9,828 nucleotides of DNA, from positions 270,108 through 279,935 of the forward strand of contig CP070752.1 in assembly GCA_020348625.1 (NCBI GenBank). Reading direction: 5' to 3'. This document shows positions 6,499-9,828 of this stretch, piece by piece (the first letter of the stretch is position 1; each line of letters opens with the position of its first letter). Both the position numbers and the translations under genes were made by a program. The DNA comes from Deltaproteobacteria bacterium (GTDB lineage Bacteria; Desulfobacterota; DSM-4660; Desulfatiglandales; B25-G16). A model generated the notes under the pieces. It was not told where the DNA came from. It did no database searches and saw nothing but the letters and a program-made list of their open reading frames with translations.

Positions 6499-7329
6499 AT
6501 GGTTTACAAAGTGATTCTATGCGGGGGCGCGATGTTCCTTCTTTTGGTATCGCGCAATATCATCGGCGAAATATCGGCGATCATTAACCTCAAAAGCGTA
6601 GTGCTGGTATTAGGCGGGACCCTGATGTGCGCATTTCTGGCATTTCCCATGAAAACCATCAAAGAGCTTGTCAGAGGCCTCAAAGCGCTCATACAGAACA
6701 ATGCGACCGATGATGAAGACATTGTGAGGCAGATCGTGAGTCTGGCCCGTGTTGCACGTATGCATGGGGTCAAGGCTTTGGAGGCGGAGGGTAAGAAAGC
6801 AAAAAATCGGTTTGTACGCGAGGGAATTGACCTGGTTGTTGATGGCTACGATCGATTTGAGATTCACAACATCATGGAAAAAGAATATGAGCTTTATTTC
6901 TCCCGCAAGGAATCGCAGGTCAGTATGCTGAATACATTGGCGAAGATCGCTCCGGTCCTTGGCTTTGTAGGCACAATCATTGGGCTTATCGATGTGCTCA
7001 GCAACATGGGCGAGGTGGGGGAAATCGGCAAAGGAATGGCTTTTGCCCTGCTCGCCACGCTTTACGGTTTATTATTCTCCAACTTTCTCTTTCTCCCGTT
7101 GTCCAGGAGATACTCGGAGCACAACAGGGCAGAGGCTTCGCTGCTTAATATTATCCTGGAAGGGATCATGGATATTTGTGAGCAAAAGAACTCCCATGCC
7201 ATTTCATACAGGCTGGAATCATATCTTGGCCTTGGAGAACCGGAGACCGAGGATGATCTTGAAACGACTTCACAAAGTGAGGACCATGTCCTCCAATTCC
7301 CTCTAAAGGGGGTCCCGGCGGGAAAATAA
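6499..7329 (+). CDS. motA: Flagellar motor stator protein MotA
   Basis: Inner-membrane stator subunit that, with MotB, conducts ions to drive flagellar rotation. From the ATG at 6499 the protein is 276 aa, usual for the family. Four membrane segments can be seen at about 4-20, 33-52, 150-168 and 180-202, with a large cytoplasmic loop between the second and third containing the charged stretch SLARVARMHGVKALE (81-95), where MotA contacts the rotor. TLAKIAPVLGFVGTIIGLI (147-165) is the MotA/ExbB core motif with Pro152, and Pro200 lies after helix 4. The ATG at 6499 has an ideal AGGAGG (6486-6491, 7-base spacer); an open frame extends upstream to 6250, but that extra stretch is basic and unlike MotA. 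motB follows after one base. The last 30 residues are acidic and poorly conserved. The ion (H+ or Na+) cannot be told. Confidence 0.93.
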   Translation: MVYKVILCGGAMFLLLVSRNIIGEISAIINLKSVVLVLGGTLMCAFLAFPMKTIKELVRGLKALIQNNATDDEDIVRQIVSLARVARMHGVKALEAEGKKAKNRFVREGIDLVVDGYDRFEIHNIMEKEYELYFSRKESQVSMLNTLAKIAPVLGFVGTIIGLIDVLSNMGEVGEIGKGMAFALLATLYGLLFSNFLFLPLSRRYSEHNRAEASLLNIILEGIMDICEQKNSHAISYRLESYLGLGEPETEDDLETTSQSEDHVLQFPLKGVPAGK

Positions 7330-7330
7330 G

Positions 7331-8164
7331 ATGAGCAGGCTCGACAGGCAAGAACTTAGGCAGCGTCTCGAGTTCTCGGAGCGCAAGAGAACGTTTCTTC
7401 AGAAAACGCTGAAAAAGCGGACTATGGAGGAGGACACCTTTCTCTGGAGCATGGCCGACCTAATGACGCTACTTCTCATTTTCTTCATCCTGCTTTACTC
7501 ACAAACGATGAGCAGATCGGCTAAGACCCAGGACCATGCTCCCCAGGATCAATTACTGCTGGAGATCGAGAAACCCTTTTTTTGGAGAGATCTGACCAAG
7601 GTAAAAGAGAGCTCTTCACCTCCAATAGCTAAAGCGCCACAACCGGTGTCTGCCATTGAGCATGAGGAGCTGAGGACGAGAGAGAGGGAGAAAGAAAAAA
7701 CCGTTGAGGATCTGAAGCGCGACGTGTTGAGTAGCTTGGAGGAGGTTGAACAAGGAGATTTCTCCATTCGCTGGGATCAGAGTCGTCTTGTGCTTGTGCT
7801 GGGAGAGCGAATTACGTTCAGGGTTGGCGAGGCGGAACTGCTGGTGAACTTTCAACCGGCCCTGAGTCGCATTGCTGACTTCATTGCCCATAAACAGGGA
7901 TATGAGGTCGTGGTCTTAGGACACACCGACAACACACCTATTCATAATTCTCGATTTCCTTCCAATTGGGAACTGTCCGCAGCACGAGCCGTGGATGTGG
8001 CGAAATTCTTGATCGAAAATGGCGTGAGGCCCGAGCGGGTGTCAATTCAGGGTTACTCGGAGTATCGCCCACTTCGTGAGAATACTACTCCCGAAACCAG
8101 GCAGGCTAATCGGAGGGTGGAAATCATGCTGATCAAGGAAGAAGGTGGAAAATTCAAGAATTAA
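7331..8164 (+). CDS. motB: Flagellar motor stator protein MotB (OmpA-like peptidoglycan-binding)
   Basis: Partner of MotA: it anchors the stator to peptidoglycan and carries the ion-binding aspartate. The protein has 277 aa. A basic cytoplasmic N-terminus (1-36) precedes one membrane helix WSMADLMTLLLIFFILLYS (39-57), with Asp43 at the place of the essential ion-binding Asp. A highly charged linker follows (about 108-140, rich in Glu, Arg and Lys), in the position of the plug and linker that gate the channel. The OmpA-like domain (about 150-270) contains VVVLGHTDNTPI (193-204), NWELSAARAVDVAKFLI (212-228) and RQANRRVEIML (257-267), the peptidoglycan-binding residues. ATG at 7331 lies one base behind the motA stop, so translation is coupled; GGCGGG just upstream may serve as the ribosome site. 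A strong hairpin follows 45 bases after the stop. No other flagellar gene is in the window, so motAB stands apart from a flagellar cluster. Confidence 0.93.
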   Translation: MSRLDRQELRQRLEFSERKRTFLQKTLKKRTMEEDTFLWSMADLMTLLLIFFILLYSQTMSRSAKTQDHAPQDQLLLEIEKPFFWRDLTKVKESSSPPIAKAPQPVSAIEHEELRTREREKEKTVEDLKRDVLSSLEEVEQGDFSIRWDQSRLVLVLGERITFRVGEAELLVNFQPALSRIADFIAHKQGYEVVVLGHTDNTPIHNSRFPSNWELSAARAVDVAKFLIENGVRPERVSIQGYSEYRPLRENTTPETRQANRRVEIMLIKEEGGKFKN

Positions 8165-8208
8165 CTTGATTTCGGTTGGAAAGAGATTATAATTGCTTCA
8201 ATCAATAG

Positions 8209-8230
8209 GGCCCGCCCTTGTTGGCGGGCC
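8209..8230 (+). terminator. Hairpin terminator of motAB
   Basis: GGCCCGCC (8209-8216) and GGCGGGCC (8223-8230) form a perfect 8-base GC stem around a 6-base loop. The following GGTTTCGTTCT is only loosely T-rich, so termination may be incomplete. It sits 45 bases after the motB stop and before the cold-shock promoter. Confidence 0.75.
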
Positions 8231-8256
8231 GGTTTCGTTCTGAGGGGAAGATCCAT

Positions 8257-8286
8257 TTGTCAAAAGTGGCAACCTGAAGTTAGAAA
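8257..8286 (+). promoter_or_regulatory. Candidate sigma-70 promoter of the cold-shock gene
   Basis: TTGTCA (8257-8262) and TAGAAA (8281-8286), separated by 18 bases, resemble -35 and -10 boxes. Transcription would start near 8293, giving a leader of only about 27 bases, much shorter than the long leader of E. coli cspA. Match judged by eye. Confidence 0.4.
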
Positions 8287-8319
8287 CTGTGAGAATTTAT
8301 TTGAAAGGAGGATGTCACT

Positions 8320-8520
8320 ATGGCTAATGGAACGGTTAAGTGGTTTAATGACGGCAAAGGCTATGGCTTCATTGAGCAAGAAAACGGTTCTGATGTATTT
8401 GTTCATCATTCAGGAATCAGTGCAACCGGTTTCAAGTCTCTCAATGAAGGCGACCGCGTTACCTTTGACATAGAGCAAGGTAAAAAAGGCCCCAACGCGG
8501 TTAATGTCACTGTAGTTTAA
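8320..8520 (+). CDS. CspA-family cold-shock protein (RNA chaperone)
   Basis: Single cold-shock domain of 66 residues, the normal length: a five-strand beta barrel binding single-stranded RNA or [18 protein letters not shown] (4-18) contains RNP1 (KGYGFI, 13-18) and VFVHHSGI (26-33) contains RNP2; surface aromatic residues Trp9, Phe17, Phe27 and His29 are in place. The C-terminal half ([30 protein letters not shown]) is likewise typical. The ribosome site AAAGGAGG (8304-8311, 8-base spacer) is very strong, consistent with high expression. The gene is monocistronic, bounded by the motAB terminator upstream and its own terminator at 8540-8574. Which paralogue (cspA, C, D) it is cannot be said, so no symbol is given. 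It lies about 1 kb before a DEAD-box helicase, another cold-linked RNA-remodelling protein. Confidence 0.95.
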   Translation: MANGTVKWFNDGKGYGFIEQENGSDVFVHHSGISATGFKSLNEGDRVTFDIEQGKKGPNAVNVTVV

Positions 8521-8539
8521 CAACGGTATTGAGCCCAAA

Positions 8540-8574
8540 AAAGGCATCCCACGGAATCCCGATGGGGTGCCTTT
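8540..8574 (+). terminator. Rho-independent terminator of the cold-shock gene
   Basis: A 12-base-pair stem (8540-8551 with 8563-8574, one G-T pair) has GGCATCCC and GGGGTGCC as its core, flanked by an A run on the left and T-rich sequence (TTTGTTTAT) on the right. The A/T flanks may allow function in both directions. It lies 20 bases after the stop codon. Confidence 0.85.
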
Positions 8575-8597
8575 GTTTATACGCCATCACCAGAATA

Positions 8598-8722
8598 CCC
8601 TGCACCAGGGATGATTGGCCTTCGCCAAAGGCTGCGGCCCGACAGGAATGGTGAGGCTAACCGCGCCGACTTGTCAGCCGTAGTTTTAATGAAGGCGGAA
8701 GCGCGAAAGCGCAAACGCGGTT
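8598..8722 (+). repeat. Hairpin-rich intergenic element (REP-like or structured RNA)
   Basis: Non-coding stretch after the cold-shock terminator with a dense set of short stems: CCCTG/CAGGG (8598-8602, 8606-8610; 3-base loop), TTGGC/GCCAA (8615-8619, 8624-8628), TCAGCC/GGCGGA with one mismatch (8674-8679, 8694-8699), and GCGC-GAAA-GCGC (8701-8712) with a GNRA tetraloop. AACCGCG (8659-8665) can pair with CGCGGTT (8716-8722), closing the last two as a multi-branched unit. It could be a dispersed palindromic repeat or a leader RNA for the next gene; a single copy is in the window, so repetition is not shown. Confidence 0.35.
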
Positions 8723-8794
8723 TTGTCTCCCGACACACAAACGCTTTTATCCTCTACGTACTGTGACAAAAAAAGGGAATGTTATCAACTTGTT

Positions 8795-9217
8795 ATGGTC
8801 ACACATAATTTAGAGAAGTTTAAAAAGATCTGCAACCAGATCAGTTTCAGTATGCCTTCCTCTTACCAGTGGCAGTGGGATGAAAGATTTCATGTGGCTC
8901 TTATTGCCTTTGAAAAAGAGGATACGCGGGCAATTTTTTCTACTGTCTCAAATGAATTTGATCAGCAATGGGATGCTACTGCCATCAGTAATGATTCAGG
9001 ACTTATTGGTGAATTGGTTAATTCCTCTTTTGGTATATCACCCGGACAAATAATCTTTACTTCTGAGCAGGGAGCTGGCCTCATACTTTTCGCTGCTTGG
9101 TGGCCCTGGGATAATGGTAGCACTATCTCCCTGCGAATCGGTATATTTTCTCTTGAAGAGCACGCTTTAGATGAAGACGAAAAGAAGGAACATCTGACAG
9201 AATGGTTTCATCCTTAA
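8795..9217 (+). CDS. Hypothetical protein, unrecognised family
   Basis: I do not recognise this 140-residue protein. The reading frame is open from a TTG at 8723, which would give 164 residues, but the first 24 codons overlap the hairpin element and have no ribosome site. The ATG at 8795 (MVTHNLEKFKKICNQIS) is a more natural start, though AAGGGA lies 16 bases away, so the start is uncertain. The product looks soluble and slightly acidic, and is rich in aromatic residues: QWQWDE, QQWDAT, AAWWPWDNG. There is a hydrophobic stretch (AGLILFAAWWPW) too short for a confident membrane helix, and an acidic C-terminus (LEEHALDEDEKKEHLTEW). It is visibly more AT-rich than the flanking genes, hinting at acquisition. 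It lies between a cold-shock gene and a DEAD-box helicase but has no recognisable RNA-binding motif. No function is proposed. Confidence 0.6.
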   Translation: MVTHNLEKFKKICNQISFSMPSSYQWQWDERFHVALIAFEKEDTRAIFSTVSNEFDQQWDATAISNDSGLIGELVNSSFGISPGQIIFTSEQGAGLILFAAWWPWDNGSTISLRIGIFSLEEHALDEDEKKEHLTEWFHP

Positions 9218-9537
9218 GATTTGAATTTAAGGAAAAGGAGACATCCTATATGCCCCTGTCAAGGCAAGAATGAAAAGGTTGTCTCTCCGTACCGGTGGCA
9301 GGCCTCTGACACCTGGTATATTCCAAGCCACACCTTCCACCCCTTTAAGGGATTATTCCCGCCCAAGGGGAAATGGTAGGGTCTATCAGCTACTTCCCCT
9401 GGTTGATCCATTCCATTTTGGCCGGCAGTACCTTACTTGCCCGCTAGTCGATTGAAATCGTGGAAATCATTGGTTTGGCGTAAAACTTGAAATGGATAAC
9501 TCTGTCTCATGTGGATGGAGTTGTATAAGGAGTAATA
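9218..9537 (+). promoter_or_regulatory. Gene-poor leader-like spacer upstream of the DEAD-box helicase
   Basis: No conserved gene is seen in these 320 bases. A strong Shine-Dalgarno (AAGGAG, 9235-9240) precedes a seven-codon ORF (9250-9273, MPLSRQE) whose stop overlaps as ATGA a 61-codon open frame (9270-9455) of no recognisable family. Several stems compete: CCCCTT (9340-9345) with AAGGGG (9365-9370); AGGGGAA (9366-9372) with TTCCCCT (9394-9400); and GGGA/TCCC (9349-9352, 9357-9360). Such an arrangement could be a regulated 5' leader of the helicase mRNA. No convincing promoter was found; whether the helicase is co-transcribed with the preceding gene is open. Confidence 0.35.
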
Positions 9538-9828
9538 ATGAAGTTTTCAGAATTAGATTTAAGGCCGGAGATTCTCAAGGCCGTGACTAACATGGGGTAT
9601 CAGGATTTGACCCCCATCCAGGAAAAGACCATCTCTCATGTCCTGAACGGCAGGGACCTTTTGGCCCGGGCAGAGACCGGCTCGGGCAAAACAGCGGCCT
9701 GTGGTATTCCGCTGGTCCAGATGATCGATCCCTCGATCAATGCCATCCAGGCCCTCATCCTGGTCCCTACCCGTGAGCTGGCACTCCAATATGTGGGAGA
9801 GATCGATAAGATTTCGAGATTCACAGAC
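9538..9828 (+). CDS. DEAD-box ATP-dependent RNA helicase, N-terminal part, cut by right edge
   Basis: The first 97 residues of a superfamily 2 RNA helicase, continuing beyond the window. The order is canonical: aromatic residue upstream of the Q motif (Phe3), Q motif GYQDLTPIQ (20-28) that recognises adenine, Walker A/motif I AETGSGKT (45-52) that binds ATP phosphates, and motif Ia VPTRELALQ (76-84) contacting RNA. The DEAD box itself lies off the edge. ATG at 9538 has AAGGAG (9527-9532) with a 5-base spacer, and MKFSELDL is a standard N-terminus (FxxLxLxxxILKAV), so the start is secure. It unwinds short RNA duplexes in the cytoplasm, acting in ribosome assembly, mRNA decay or cold adaptation. 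The RhlE, CsdA/DeaD and RhlB groups cannot be separated from this fragment. A cold-shock protein about 1 kb upstream and a structured leader point toward a cold- or RNA-structure-related role. Confidence 0.93.
   Translation, partial: MKFSELDLRPEILKAVTNMGYQDLTPIQEKTISHVLNGRDLLARAETGSGKTAACGIPLVQMIDPSINAIQALILVPTRELALQYVGEIDKISRFTD

Noticed and set aside
8655..8725. Integron attC site suggested by GCTAAC and hairpins
   Set aside because: The matching GTTRRRY core is absent and no integrase or cassette array is present.
8723..8794. TTG at 8723 as start of the orphan gene
   Set aside because: No Shine-Dalgarno precedes it, and it begins at the end of a hairpin-rich non-coding element.
9270..9455. 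61-codon frame as an independent protein gene
   Set aside because: Basic, Pro-rich, low-complexity translation without family; retained only as part of a possible leader.

Overview
The window looks like a piece of a Gram-negative bacterial chromosome of medium G+C. The MotB-type stator protein with an OmpA-like peptidoglycan-binding domain and the strong Shine-Dalgarno sites support this. Protein flavour (a b5-like small heme protein, the paired 'rSAM/selenodomain' glycosyltransferases, a sigma-54-type promoter before motAB) recalls Desulfobacterota/Syntrophia-like anaerobes, but that placement is inference only. No tRNA, rRNA, CRISPR array or recognisable insertion sequence was seen.

Left part (1-6013), sugar metabolism. 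The window opens inside a leftward family-2 glycosyltransferase of the TIGR04283 type, cut by the edge. A roughly 255-base AT-rich divergent spacer follows, then rightward zwf (glucose-6-phosphate dehydrogenase) and pgl (6-phosphogluconolactonase), which form the oxidative pentose-phosphate entry. They converge with an 11-base tail overlap on a large leftward protein that appears to fuse a GH63/mannosylglycerate-hydrolase-like glycosidase to a C-terminal DUF547 domain. A divergent spacer with a perfect 10-base-arm inverted repeat separates this fusion from a rightward TIGR04282 (DUF2064) glycosyltransferase, the usual partner of TIGR04283. Together they suggest a small-glycoside synthesis and turnover locus fed by hexose phosphates.

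Middle part (6014-8230). A small leftward cytochrome b5-like heme-binding protein lies tail-to-tail with the transferase. Across a divergent spacer carrying a good -24/-12 (sigma-54) promoter candidate is a motA-motB pair, ended by a GC-rich hairpin terminator.

Right part (8231-9828), cold-shock and RNA metabolism. A CspA-type cold-shock gene has its own promoter candidate and terminator. It is followed by a hairpin-rich intergenic element, an unrecognised AT-rich small gene, a 320-base leader-like spacer with mutually exclusive stems and a tiny leader ORF, and the start of a DEAD-box RNA helicase cut by the right edge. The two RNA-chaperone-type genes fit a cold or RNA-structure response neighbourhood.
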